Counted from the first letter of the stretch, positions 1 to 7,216 are shown. The stretch: 13,422 nucleotides of DNA from an uncultured Clostridia bacterium (GCA_945947715.1 CAMEYZ010000037.1:1-13422), one strand, 5' to 3'. Numbers and translations: made by a program. The notes: generated from the letters alone by a model not told the origin.

Positions 1-2
1 AG

Positions 3-308
3 CAGGGTGCTGCGGAAAGCTATATCCGCTGCTCAGACGAGGTCGTCACGGCAGAGAACCGCTCCCTGCCTGTGGGGATACTTCCTGAGACCTCCATTAA
101 TCCTGTGAGCTTCTATCTGAAGGCGGGGGACGGTGCGGTTATGATATCAGACGGGGTCAGCGGTAACGGAGATTATATCCGCGAGATACTTATGAACGAT
201 ACTATTACCTCGGAAATGTGCGCGGAAAAGATAATATCCTCTGTGTCCTCGGACGAGCGGAGAAGAGATGACAAGACTGCTGCTGCAGTGAAGCTGTACG
301 CTTACTGA
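3..308 (+). CDS. PP2C/SpoIIE-type serine phosphatase, C-terminal fragment (5' end outside window)
   Basis: The reading frame is open from base 3 and ends at TGA 306-308, giving about 101 residues of the C-terminal end of a larger protein. A GTG at 72 lies inside the open frame and is unlikely to be the true start. The fragment has a Leu-Pro-Val-Gly-Ile-Leu stretch, a hydrophobic strand leading to VMISDGVSG, and a terminal RRRDDKTAAAVKLY segment. These match the end of the PP2C/SpoIIE phosphatase fold, where the Asp of SDG and the Asp pair near the C-terminus bind metal. Such enzymes dephosphorylate serine or threonine on partner proteins such as anti-anti-sigma factors. It could be SpoIIE itself or another PP2C protein; the N-terminal domains needed to decide are missing. 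No strong terminator follows it. Confidence 0.72.
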   Translation, partial: QGAAESYIRCSDEVVTAENRSLPVGILPETSINPVSFYLKAGDGAVMISDGVSGNGDYIREILMNDTITSEMCAEKIISSVSSDERRRDDKTAAAVKLYAY

Positions 309-459
309 ACGGGAAAATTGTCCGAAACCTTCCGTTAGTAATATTTTACAAAAGCAGGTATTTTCGGGAAGATTTTCTTTGTAAAATTTAACAATAAAGG
401 AAAATATATCAAATTTTAATGGCTATTTTGTTGATTTTCAAAGAAAATGTTGAAAAAGA

Positions 460-488
460 TTGTCACAATGCACAAGGCGAGGTATAGA
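460..488 (+). promoter_or_regulatory. Candidate upstream promoter for glg operon
   Basis: TTGTCA (460-465) is followed after 17 bases by TATAGA (483-488). The -35 matches consensus at five of six positions; the -10 matches less well. It lies about 64 bases upstream of the better promoter at 524-552, so the operon may have two start sites. In AT-rich DNA such matches also arise by chance. Confidence 0.3.
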
Positions 489-523
489 TTTACGTAAGAA
501 TTGTAAAATCATCACAAAAACAC

Positions 524-552
524 TTGCAATTTGATACATAATCTGTTAAAAT
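524..552 (+). promoter_or_regulatory. Probable main promoter of the glgBCDA operon
   Basis: TTGCAA (524-529), a 17-base spacer and TAAAAT (547-552) form a sigma-A-type promoter. TG at 544-545, one base before the -10, adds an extended -10 element. The predicted start is near 559-560, giving a leader of about 67 bases. The glgB ribosome binding site GGGAAGGA (607-614) lies 12 bases before the ATG, which is rather far. Confidence 0.65.
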
Positions 553-626
553 ATATTTAGATATAAGCAATGGTATAAAATCTGCTTAAATATGTATTTC
601 TGACTTGGGAAGGATGTTTTAGAAAA

Positions 627-2756
627 ATGGCTAATCAAGAAAAACAAAACCATGACAACTACGATTTTCCTTTGTATGTTTTCCACAACGGCAGCAACTA
701 TGAAGCATTTAATTTTTTTGGAGCTCATAAGGGTGAACAGGACGGAAAACAGGGAGTTTTCTTCCGCGTTTGGGCACCTCATGCAAAGAGCGTTTCCCTC
801 GTAGGCGATTTCAATAACTGGGACAGAAGGAAAAATCCTATGTACCGCCTGTCCGACAATACCGTTTGGGAGATTTTTATCCCCGATGTGGAGCAGTATT
901 TTCTCTATAAATACAGCGTTGAGACCGCTCACCGCAGCATCGTAAACAAGGCTGACCCCTTCGGAACTCATATGGAGACCCGTCCTGATACCGGTACAAA
1001 GTACTTCGATATCGACGGTTACAAGTGGAACGACAGCGCATGGTTCGAAAAGAAAAAGAAGGTAAATCTCTATGAGAGCCCCATGAATATCTATGAGGCA
1101 CATCTGGGCTCATGGAGGACCTACCCCGACGGTGAGCCCTATGACTATGTGAAATTTGCTGAGGAAATGTCCGTTTATCTCAACGAAATGGGCTATACTC
1201 ACCTGGAGCTCATGCCGCTGGCAGAGTATCCCTATGACGGCTCCTGGGGCTATCAGAGCATAGGCTATTATGCGCCTACCTCCCGTTACGGCACTCCTGA
1301 ACAATTCATGCAGATGATAGATATATTCCATAAAAACAACATCGGCGTCATACTTGACTGGGTACCTGCTCATTTCCCCAAGGACGGAGCTGGACTCTTT
1401 GAATTTGACGGCGACTGCTGCTATGAATATTCCGACCCTCTCAAGCGAGAGCATGCTTCCTGGGGTACGAGAGTGTTCGATTACGGCAGGGGAGAGGTAC
1501 AGTCCTTCCTTATCTCAAATGCTGTGTACTGGATAGAGAAGTTCCATCTGGACGGTCTGCGCGTTGATGCGGTGGCTTCCATGCTTTACTTAGACTATGA
1601 CCGCCGCGACGGAGAATGGCGCCCCAACAAGGACGGCGGCAACGAAAACTACGAGGCTATCGAATTTTTGAGAAAGCTCAATACGGCTGTTTTCGGAAGA
1701 AATCCCAACGTTATCATGGCTGCGGAGGAATCTACCGCATGGCCTATGGTTACAAAGCCTACTGATGTTGGCGGACTGGGCTTCAACTTCAAGTGGAACA
1801 TGGGCTGGATGAACGACACCCTGTCCTACATGAGCATGGACCCCATTTTCCGCTCCGGAAATCACAATAAGCTGACCTTCTCATTCTTCTATGCCTTCAG
1901 CGAGAACTTTATCCTGCCTATCTCGCACGACGAGGTAGTCCACGGAAAGGCTTCCCTGTTCGGCAAGATGAGCAGCACCTCTATGGAGGGCAAGTTTGCT
2001 TCACTTCGTACGTTTATGGCGTACATGATCGCTCACCCCGGCAAGAAGCTGAACTTCATGGGCAATGAGCTTGGACAGGTCATTGAGTGGAACTTTGAAA
2101 AGGAGCTTGACTGGCTCCTCCTCCAGTACGATTCCCATAAGAAGATACAGGATTATTTCCGCAGACTCAACCATATCTATCTCGAATATTCTCCCCTTTG
2201 GAGAAACGACGATTCATGGGACGGCTTCAAGTGGATATGCGCTGATGACTACACTCAGAGTGTGATATCCTTTAGAAGAATAGATGCCAGCGACCCCGAA
2301 AAGAAGCGTGAGCTTATATGTGTATGCAACTTTGTTCCCGTTGTGAGGACAAAGTATCGCATCGGCGTTCCATATGCGGGCTCGTATAAGCAGATACTTA
2401 ATTCTGACGACGTTCAGTTCGGCGGAGCAGGAACTGTAAATAACAAGACTATCAAGGCTGAGGAGTATTCAATGCATGGCTGCGATTATTCTATCGAGCT
2501 GGATATCCCGCCGCTCTCTGCGCTGTACTTTGAGTATGTTCCTCCTAAGACAAGGAAAAAGGCTGCAAAGACCGCAGATGCTGCCGCTGCTGAGCCCAAG
2601 AAAACCACAAGAAGCCGCAAAAAGGCCGCTGCTGAGCCTGCTGCAGAAGCTGCTCCCGCAAAGCAGACTGCTGTAAAGAAGCCTCGTACAAAAAAGGCGT
2701 CAAAGCCTGCCGAGCCAAAGGAAAAGGCTCCGGACAGTGATAAGGAAAACAAATAA
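627..2756 (+). CDS. glgB: 1,4-alpha-glucan branching enzyme with a Lys/Ala/Pro-rich C-terminal tail
   Basis: GlgB cuts alpha-1,4-glucan chains and re-attaches them in alpha-1,6 linkage, making the branches of glycogen in the cytoplasm. The 709-residue product has an N-terminal CBM48/E-set domain (about 30-120, including VGDFNNW at 59-65). A GH13 catalytic barrel carries the four family motifs: DWVPAHF (244-250), GLRVDAV with nucleophile Asp314, AAEEST with acid/base Glu367, and SHDEVVHG with Asp435. A C-terminal beta domain follows to about 638. Residues 639-709 form a low-complexity tail of about 18 Lys, 4 Arg, 19 Ala and 9 Pro with no aromatic residues; this is not part of the normal enzyme. 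The ATG at 627 gives the standard N-terminus. It is the first gene of glgBCDA, followed after 58 bases by glgC. Function is very secure; the tail's role is unknown. Confidence 0.97.
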   Translation: MANQEKQNHDNYDFPLYVFHNGSNYEAFNFFGAHKGEQDGKQGVFFRVWAPHAKSVSLVGDFNNWDRRKNPMYRLSDNTVWEIFIPDVEQYFLYKYSVETAHRSIVNKADPFGTHMETRPDTGTKYFDIDGYKWNDSAWFEKKKKVNLYESPMNIYEAHLGSWRTYPDGEPYDYVKFAEEMSVYLNEMGYTHLELMPLAEYPYDGSWGYQSIGYYAPTSRYGTPEQFMQMIDIFHKNNIGVILDWVPAHFPKDGAGLFEFDGDCCYEYSDPLKREHASWGTRVFDYGRGEVQSFLISNAVYWIEKFHLDGLRVDAVASMLYLDYDRRDGEWRPNKDGGNENYEAIEFLRKLNTAVFGRNPNVIMAAEESTAWPMVTKPTDVGGLGFNFKWNMGWMNDTLSYMSMDPIFRSGNHNKLTFSFFYAFSENFILPISHDEVVHGKASLFGKMSSTSMEGKFASLRTFMAYMIAHPGKKLNFMGNELGQVIEWNFEKELDWLLLQYDSHKKIQDYFRRLNHIYLEYSPLWRNDDSWDGFKWICADDYTQSVISFRRIDASDPEKKRELICVCNFVPVVRTKYRIGVPYAGSYKQILNSDDVQFGGAGTVNNKTIKAEEYSMHGCDYSIELDIPPLSALYFEYVPPKTRKKAAKTADAAAAEPKKTTRSRKKAAAEPAAEAAPAKQTAVKKPRTKKASKPAEPKEKAPDSDKENK

Positions 2757-2778
2757 AACCTGTATAGGCAACAGGTTT
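2756..2778 (+). other. Intercistronic stem-loop 1 (glgB-glgC)
   Basis: AAACCTGT (2756-2763) pairs perfectly with ACAGGTTT (2771-2778) across a 7-base loop. It starts at the last base of the glgB stop codon. No T-run follows, so it is not a typical terminator; an RNA stability or processing element between cistrons is more likely. This role is inferred. Confidence 0.5.
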
Positions 2779-2786
2779 AATATAAA

Positions 2787-2799
2787 GCCGATAATCGGC
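2787..2799 (+). other. Intercistronic stem-loop 2, just upstream of the glgC ribosome binding site
   Basis: GCCGA (2787-2791) pairs with TCGGC (2795-2799) around a TAA loop. The hairpin ends four bases before the glgC Shine-Dalgarno AGGAG (2804-2808). It could affect translation initiation or mRNA processing, but it is short and might be incidental. Confidence 0.4.
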
Positions 2800-2814
2800 G
2801 GATAGGAGTTAATT

Positions 2815-4017
2815 ATGTATACAAAAAAAGAATGTGTCGCAATGCTGCTTGCAGGTGGACAGGGCAGCAGACTTTACGCTCTTACTCAGAATATGGCAAA
2901 GCCTGCCGTTCCTTACGGCGGAAAGTACCGCATCATTGATTTCCCTCTCTCAAACTGCGTAAACTCGGGTATTGATACTGTGGGCGTACTTACTCAGTAT
3001 CAGCCTCTGGCTCTTCACGATTATATCGGAAACGGTCAGCCCTGGGATCTGGACAAGCAGTACGGCGGCGTTCATGCTCTTCCTCCTTATCAGACTGCTC
3101 TGGGCGCTGAATGGTACAAGGGCACCGCAAACGCCATCTATCAGAACATCAACTTCATCGACAGATATAATCCCGAATATGTTGTAATGCTTTCTGGTGA
3201 CCATATCTACAAGATGGATTACAACGCAATGCTCCAGTTCCACAAGGAAAAGGGCGCAGTGGCTACTATTGCCGTACAGGACGTTCCCCTTGAGGAGGCT
3301 TCCCGCTTCGGTATCATGATCACCGACGAGAATGACAATATTGTCGATTTCGAGGAAAAGCCCAAGCATCCCCGCTCCACATATGCGTCAATGGGTATCT
3401 ACATATTCACATGGAGCAAGCTCAGACAGTACCTTATCGACAACGAAAACAATCCCGACGAGGACAAGGATTTTGGTAAGGCTATCATCCCCAACATGAT
3501 GAATGCCGGCGAAAAACTGGTAGCATACATGTTCGACGGATACTGGAAGGACGTAGGAACGCTTGATTCTCTCTGGGAAGCAAATATGGACCTGCTCAAT
3601 CCCAACATTCCTATTGACCTTTACGACCCCGACTGGAAGATGTATTCGAGAAACCCCGTTCTTCCTCCTCAGTATATCGGCTCTGATGCCAAGGTCGAAA
3701 ACTCCATGATCGCAGAGGGAAGCTCCGTTGACGGTACTGTTGATTTCTCCGTTATCTACGAGGGTGTTACCATTGAAAAGGGAGCTGTTGTTACAGATTC
3801 TATTATCATGCCCGGCTCGGTCATCAAATCAGGCGCTGTTGTTGAGTATGCTATCGTAGGCGAAAACTGCGTTATCAACAGCAGAGCAAGAGTAGGTAAG
3901 CGCCCTGAGGACGTTGAAAACAGAGATGACTGGGGCATCGCAGTGGTAGGTCACAATATCACGATCTCCGAAAATGCTGAGGTCGCACCCAAGAAGATCA
4001 TTTCCGAAAATATGTAA
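2815..4017 (+). CDS. glgC: Glucose-1-phosphate adenylyltransferase, catalytic subunit
   Basis: GlgC makes ADP-glucose from glucose-1-phosphate and ATP, the committing step of bacterial glycogen synthesis. The 400-residue protein has the nucleotidyltransferase domain with LLAGGQGSRL (11-20), the KP of MAKPAVPYGGKYRIIDF (Lys29), LSGDHIYKMDY with predicted catalytic Asp129, and FEEKPK with predicted sugar-phosphate Lys182. From about 290 onward a left-handed beta-helix of hexapeptide repeats follows. The AGGAG at 2804-2808 lies six bases before the ATG. The Lys39 activator position of the E. coli enzyme aligns with Asn26 here, so fructose-bisphosphate activation of the E. coli type is doubtful (inference). 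It is followed directly by glgD, its likely partner subunit. Length is normal and all visible catalytic motifs are intact. Confidence 0.97.
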   Translation: MYTKKECVAMLLAGGQGSRLYALTQNMAKPAVPYGGKYRIIDFPLSNCVNSGIDTVGVLTQYQPLALHDYIGNGQPWDLDKQYGGVHALPPYQTALGAEWYKGTANAIYQNINFIDRYNPEYVVMLSGDHIYKMDYNAMLQFHKEKGAVATIAVQDVPLEEASRFGIMITDENDNIVDFEEKPKHPRSTYASMGIYIFTWSKLRQYLIDNENNPDEDKDFGKAIIPNMMNAGEKLVAYMFDGYWKDVGTLDSLWEANMDLLNPNIPIDLYDPDWKMYSRNPVLPPQYIGSDAKVENSMIAEGSSVDGTVDFSVIYEGVTIEKGAVVTDSIIMPGSVIKSGAVVEYAIVGENCVINSRARVGKRPEDVENRDDWGIAVVGHNITISENAEVAPKKIISENM

Positions 4018-4059
4018 GCCCGAAGAGCTGAACACTTGAAAAAAGGATGGTTACAGATA

Positions 4060-5184
4060 ATGAGTATGAATAAAAAGGTTCTTGGCATGATTTTTGCCAA
4101 TATGCATGAAAATACAGTCCCCGAGCTTACAAAGGAAAGAACAATGGGCTCGGTAATGTTCGGCGGACGCTACAGACTTATTGATTTTACCCTTTCCAAC
4201 ATGGTAAACAGCGGCATCGACGAGGTGGGCGTTATCACAAAGTCCAACTATCAGTCCCTGCTTGATCATCTGGGCTCCGGCCGTGAGTGGGACCTTGCCC
4301 GCAAGAAGGGCGGTCTGCACCTGCTCCCTCCGTTCAGCCACGTTACCAGCGGTATGTACAGAGGACGTCTTGAGGCTCTCTATGGAGTAAGTGATTTCAT
4401 TATCCGCTCCGACGCTGAGTATATCATCATGTCCGACTGCGACGTTGTTACCAGCATGGACTTCAATCCCATAATCGAGCAGCACATCGAAACCGGCGCT
4501 GATATCACTGTGGTATACGCAAGCGATGTTATCGACCTTGAGGACGCACGCAGAAGCACTATCTTTGGCATCGGCAGCGATGGCAGAGTTAACGATGTTC
4601 TTATAAATCCCTCTATCAGCGGTGCAGCAAACGTTTCGCTGAACACCTTTATCCTCTCCAAGGAATTCCTTAAGAACCTCATTCTCGAGGGAGCTGCAAA
4701 GGGCCTTTACAGCTTCGAGGAGGATATCCTCAGAGCAAGAACTCACGAGTACAATATAATTGGCTACTGTCACAAGAACTATTACAAGAAGATTTCCTCC
4801 ATGATGGGCTATTACAATGCAAACATGGACCTTCTCGATTCCGAAAAGAGAGGAATGCTCTTCCCGAACAATGCTCCCGTTTACACTAAGGTTAGAGATA
4901 ATCCGCCTGCAAAGTATGCTATCGGCGCAAATGTCAGAAATTCTCTCGTTGCTGACGGATGCATCATCGAAGGAACTGTTGAGAACTGCATCCTCTTCAG
5001 AGGCGCAAGAGTGGGCAAGGGCTCTGTTGTCAAGAATTCCATTATCATGCAGGACAGCATCATCGGCAGCAAGTGCGAGATCAACTGCGTTATCACCGAT
5101 AAGAATGTCCGCATAAGCGACGGTAGAATGCTGACAGGCTCAAAGAATTATCCTCTGTATATCGGCAAGGGAGCTGAGATCTGA
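4060..5184 (+). CDS. glgD: GlgD, non-catalytic/regulatory subunit of glucose-1-phosphate adenylyltransferase
   Basis: This 374-residue protein is a paralogue of GlgC: GGRYRLIDFTLSNMVNSGI (35-53) and the C-terminal hexapeptide beta-helix are clear. It lacks key catalytic motifs. The Gly-rich GGxGSRL loop is replaced by a FANMHEN stretch, the AKPAVP lysine is absent, and the EKP segment is missing. An Asp remains at the SDCDVV site (128). In Firmicutes such GlgD proteins pair with GlgC and raise its activity rather than acting alone. The frame is open to a TTG at 4036, but AAAAGGATGG (4041-4050) sits properly before ATG 4060, and that start gives the usual N-terminus; a second ATG at 4066 is possible. 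It lies between glgC (42-base gap) and glgA (29-base gap) in one operon. Confidence 0.93.
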   Translation: MSMNKKVLGMIFANMHENTVPELTKERTMGSVMFGGRYRLIDFTLSNMVNSGIDEVGVITKSNYQSLLDHLGSGREWDLARKKGGLHLLPPFSHVTSGMYRGRLEALYGVSDFIIRSDAEYIIMSDCDVVTSMDFNPIIEQHIETGADITVVYASDVIDLEDARRSTIFGIGSDGRVNDVLINPSISGAANVSLNTFILSKEFLKNLILEGAAKGLYSFEEDILRARTHEYNIIGYCHKNYYKKISSMMGYYNANMDLLDSEKRGMLFPNNAPVYTKVRDNPPAKYAIGANVRNSLVADGCIIEGTVENCILFRGARVGKGSVVKNSIIMQDSIIGSKCEINCVITDKNVRISDGRMLTGSKNYPLYIGKGAEI

Positions 5185-5213
5185 GCATCAACATGAAAGG
5201 ACGCTGAAAAATA

Positions 5214-6635
5214 ATGAGAATTTTATATGCAGCTTCCGAGGCACTTCCTTACGCAGCGTCAGGCGGACTGGCTGACGTTGCGGGGTCTCTTCCCGCCGCA
5301 GTTAAGAGAGCGGGACATGACTGTAGGATAGTTCTTCCTCTTTACAAAAACATCAAGCCCGAGCTGAGAGAGGGACTTGAGTTCCTCTGCAACTTTACCG
5401 TTGACGTGGGCTGGAGAAAGCAGTACTGCGGCGTGTTCAAGGGTGTCGTAAACGGCGTGGTATACTATCTTATAGATAATGAATACTATTTCGGCCGGGA
5501 CGGTCTCTACGGCTTTTACGATGACTGCGAGAGATTCGTTTTCTTCTCCCGTGCTATCCTTGAAATGCTTAAGCACATCGACTTCAAGCCTCAGGTGATA
5601 AACTGCAATGACTGGCAGACAGCACTTGTGCCAGTGTACTATCAGGTATTCTATAAGTACCAGTACGGCTACGATGGCATCAAGACTGTGTTCACCATTC
5701 ACAATATCCAGTATCAGGGCAAATATGGCATGGATGTGCTCAACGATGTTATGGGCATACCTATGTATCATACCCGTCTGCTGGAGTACGACGGCTCTAT
5801 CAACATGATGAAGGGCGCTATCGAAACGGCGGACAAGATCACTACAGTTTCCCCAAGCTATGCATGGGAGATACTTGACCCGTGGTATTCATATTCGCTG
5901 GATAGGGTGCTTGTTAATAAGCAGTACAAGCTCTGCGGATTTTTAAACGGTATAGATACTGACCTGTACAATCCCGACACCGACCCTGTTATTGCCAAGA
6001 ATTTCTCCGCAAAGGATATCAGCGGAAAGGCAGAGTGCAAGAAGGCACTGCTTTCCGAGCTGAATCTGCAGGAGGGAGATGAGCCCGTTATCGGCATTGT
6101 TACAAGATTTGTATCGCATAAGGGCATTGACCTTATCAAGTATGTATTTGAGGATATTCTCAATATGGGCGTGAAGTTTGCTGTTCTGGGCGCGGGCGAG
6201 AAGATATACGAGGATTTCTTCAAGGAAATGGCTTGGAGACACCCTGACAGAGTCAGCGTAACTCTCGGATTTGTTCCCGAGCTGGCAAGGAGGATATACG
6301 CTTCCGCGGATATGTTCCTGATGCCGTCTCAGAGCGAGCCCTGCGGACTTGCACAGATGATATCCATGAGATACGGCACTATTCCCATAGTTCGTGAAAC
6401 AGGTGGTCTTCGAGATTCCGTCCGTGATGCAGGCGGAGAAAATGGCAACGGCTTTACCTTTAAGACATATAATGCACATGATATGTTTGATGCTGTGCGC
6501 CGTGCAAAGGACTGCTACAATGACCGCAGCAGGTGGAACAAGCTTGTTGTCGATGCGATGAACAACGATTTCAGCTGGGATTCGTCGGCGCAGCTTTATA
6601 TCGGTCTTTACAGAGAGCTTGCTCCTGAGGATTGA
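5214..6635 (+). CDS. glgA: Glycogen synthase (ADP-glucose, GT5)
   Basis: GlgA moves glucose from ADP-glucose to the non-reducing end of an alpha-1,4-glucan. The 473-residue protein has both Rossmann domains of the GT-B fold: GGLADVAGSLP (17-27), NDWQTA (132-137), TIHNIQYQG (161-169), FLNGIDTDLYNP (243-254), TRFVSHKGID with Arg298 and Lys303, PSQSEPCGL with Glu375, and RETGGLRDSV (394-403). Length matches the family. One oddity is clear: the N-terminal Lys-X-Gly-Gly-Leu motif reads A-S-G-G-L, so the lysine linked to ADP-glucose binding in E. coli (Lys15) is Ala15. The remaining catalytic residues are kept, so activity is still likely. GAAAGGA (5195-5201) serves the ATG. It is the last gene of the operon; a terminator follows 20 bases after the stop. 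Confidence 0.96.
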   Translation: MRILYAASEALPYAASGGLADVAGSLPAAVKRAGHDCRIVLPLYKNIKPELREGLEFLCNFTVDVGWRKQYCGVFKGVVNGVVYYLIDNEYYFGRDGLYGFYDDCERFVFFSRAILEMLKHIDFKPQVINCNDWQTALVPVYYQVFYKYQYGYDGIKTVFTIHNIQYQGKYGMDVLNDVMGIPMYHTRLLEYDGSINMMKGAIETADKITTVSPSYAWEILDPWYSYSLDRVLVNKQYKLCGFLNGIDTDLYNPDTDPVIAKNFSAKDISGKAECKKALLSELNLQEGDEPVIGIVTRFVSHKGIDLIKYVFEDILNMGVKFAVLGAGEKIYEDFFKEMAWRHPDRVSVTLGFVPELARRIYASADMFLMPSQSEPCGLAQMISMRYGTIPIVRETGGLRDSVRDAGGENGNGFTFKTYNAHDMFDAVRRAKDCYNDRSRWNKLVVDAMNNDFSWDSSAQLYIGLYRELAPED

Positions 6636-6655
6636 TGATTCAATAGGATTATTTT

Positions 6656-6692
6656 AGTCCGTATGCCGAATAAATGGTATACGGACTTTTTT
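6656..6692 (+). terminator. Intrinsic terminator of the glgBCDA operon
   Basis: A 12-bp stem (6656-6667 with 6676-6687, one G-U wobble) closes an 8-base loop and runs into TTTTTT (6687-6692). It follows the glgA stop by about 20 bases and ends the glycogen operon cleanly before the next promoter. Confidence 0.92.
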
Positions 6693-6705
6693 ATGCAATA
6701 AATCT

Positions 6706-6720
6706 TAACATGAAATGTTA
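6706..6720. promoter_or_regulatory. Perfect palindrome, candidate operator for the XRE-AbrB regulator
   Basis: TAACAT-GAA-ATGTTA is a perfect inverted repeat with a 3-base centre. It lies 11 bases upstream of the -35 box of the regulator's own promoter, where XRE-type regulators often bind. No second copy was noticed elsewhere in the window. Its role is inferred. Confidence 0.45.
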
Positions 6721-6731
6721 TGTTCAGTTGG

Positions 6732-6760
6732 TTGAAAGCGACGTTAATGCGTTATATAAT
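6732..6760 (+). promoter_or_regulatory. Near-consensus promoter of the regulator-ABC operon
   Basis: TTGAAA (6732-6737), a 17-base spacer and TATAAT (6755-6760) give an almost perfect sigma-A promoter. The predicted start near 6767 coincides with the AGGAGG ribosome binding site (6767-6772), so the leader would be only about 15 bases. A promoter this strong with a nearby palindrome suits repression by the operon's own regulator (inference). Confidence 0.85.
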
Positions 6761-6781
6761 GATTTTAGGAGGTTGAAAAAT

Positions 6782-7216
6782 ATGATTGGCGGCAGATTAA
6801 AGGAGCTTCGCAGAGAGAAGGGCTATTCTCTGGAGTATGCTGCGGAAAAAATAAACGTTTCAAGACAGACTATCTCAAAATGGGAGTCGGGGGAAACGAT
6901 TCCCGATGTGCTAAAATGCAAGGAGCTCGCGGACCTGTACGATATTTCGCTGGATATGCTTCTCGTGGAGGAGGGCGAAAATCCTGAGGAAAAACGTACG
7001 GGAAAATATCTTTTCGGCGCAGTCAAGGTCGGCGAAAGGGGTCAGATAGTTATTCCGCAGAGAGCAAGGAAGGTCTTTGGGATAAAGCCCGGGGATATGC
7101 TTATTGTTTTAGGCGATATCAATCAGGGACTTGCAATAGTTTCTGCAGGAGATTTTAAGGATAATTTTCATCTATCTTCCAAACATACGGAGGGCGAAAA
7201 CAGTGGATATGATTAA
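6782..7216 (+). CDS. XRE helix-turn-helix / AbrB-SpoVT fusion transcriptional regulator
   Basis: The 144-residue protein combines two DNA-binding folds. Residues 1-65 are an XRE (HTH_3) domain: GRLKELRREKGYSLEYAA leads into INVSRQTISKWESGETIPD, the classic recognition-helix pattern. Residues about 80-128 are an AbrB/SpoVT swapped-hairpin domain: VGERGQIVIPQRARKVFGIKPGD is typical. The frame is open back to 6674, but AGGAGG at 6767-6772 sits nine bases before ATG 6782, and upstream codons overlap the preceding terminator and this gene's promoter. Its end overlaps the ABC ATPase gene by 14 bases, so the two are probably translationally coupled. It most likely controls its own operon, perhaps through the palindrome at 6706-6720. 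The signal it senses cannot be read from the sequence. Confidence 0.87.
   Translation: MIGGRLKELRREKGYSLEYAAEKINVSRQTISKWESGETIPDVLKCKELADLYDISLDMLLVEEGENPEEKRTGKYLFGAVKVGERGQIVIPQRARKVFGIKPGDMLIVLGDINQGLAIVSAGDFKDNFHLSSKHTEGENSGYD

Larger units (their letters stand above)
309..626. other. AT-rich intergenic region upstream of the glycogen operon
   Basis: This 318-base gap holds no convincing coding sequence. It contains two promoter-like elements (460-488 and 524-552). A short perfect palindrome lies at 434-448 (ATTTTC-AAA-GAAAAT). Its right half (439-448) is also the reverse complement of 372-381, so alternative pairings are possible. The 9-mer TTGTAAAAT occurs at 379-387 and 501-509. In the predicted leader, TAAGCA (564-569) can pair with TGCTTA (583-588). 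All are weak in AT-rich DNA, and I see no known riboswitch or good catabolite-control (cre) site. Confidence 0.6.

Noticed and set aside
308..335. Possible terminator after the phosphatase fragment
   Set aside because: Only a weak short inverted repeat around a long loop with no T-run follows the stop.
451..465. Possible CcpA (cre) site near TGAAAAAGATTGTCA
   Set aside because: It lacks the central CG and matches consensus only with an extra base and several mismatches.
546..1103. 185-codon open frame on the - strand over the glgB start
   Set aside because: It covers the conserved N-terminal domain of GlgB on the wrong strand and runs into the AT-rich promoter region.
2541..2753. GlgB tail as a frameshift artefact
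   Set aside because: The frame is continuous, composition is coherent to the stop, and the stop is followed by a normal glgC start; an artefact would not give a regular Lys/Ala/Pro pattern with repeated RKKAA units.
4051..4773. 240-codon open frame on the - strand inside glgD
   Set aside because: Antisense shadow of a well supported gene; no recognisable motifs and no good ribosome binding site seen.
6674..6781. Upstream extension of the XRE-AbrB regulator to 6674
   Set aside because: These codons overlap the glgA terminator and the gene's own promoter; AGGAGG points to ATG 6782.
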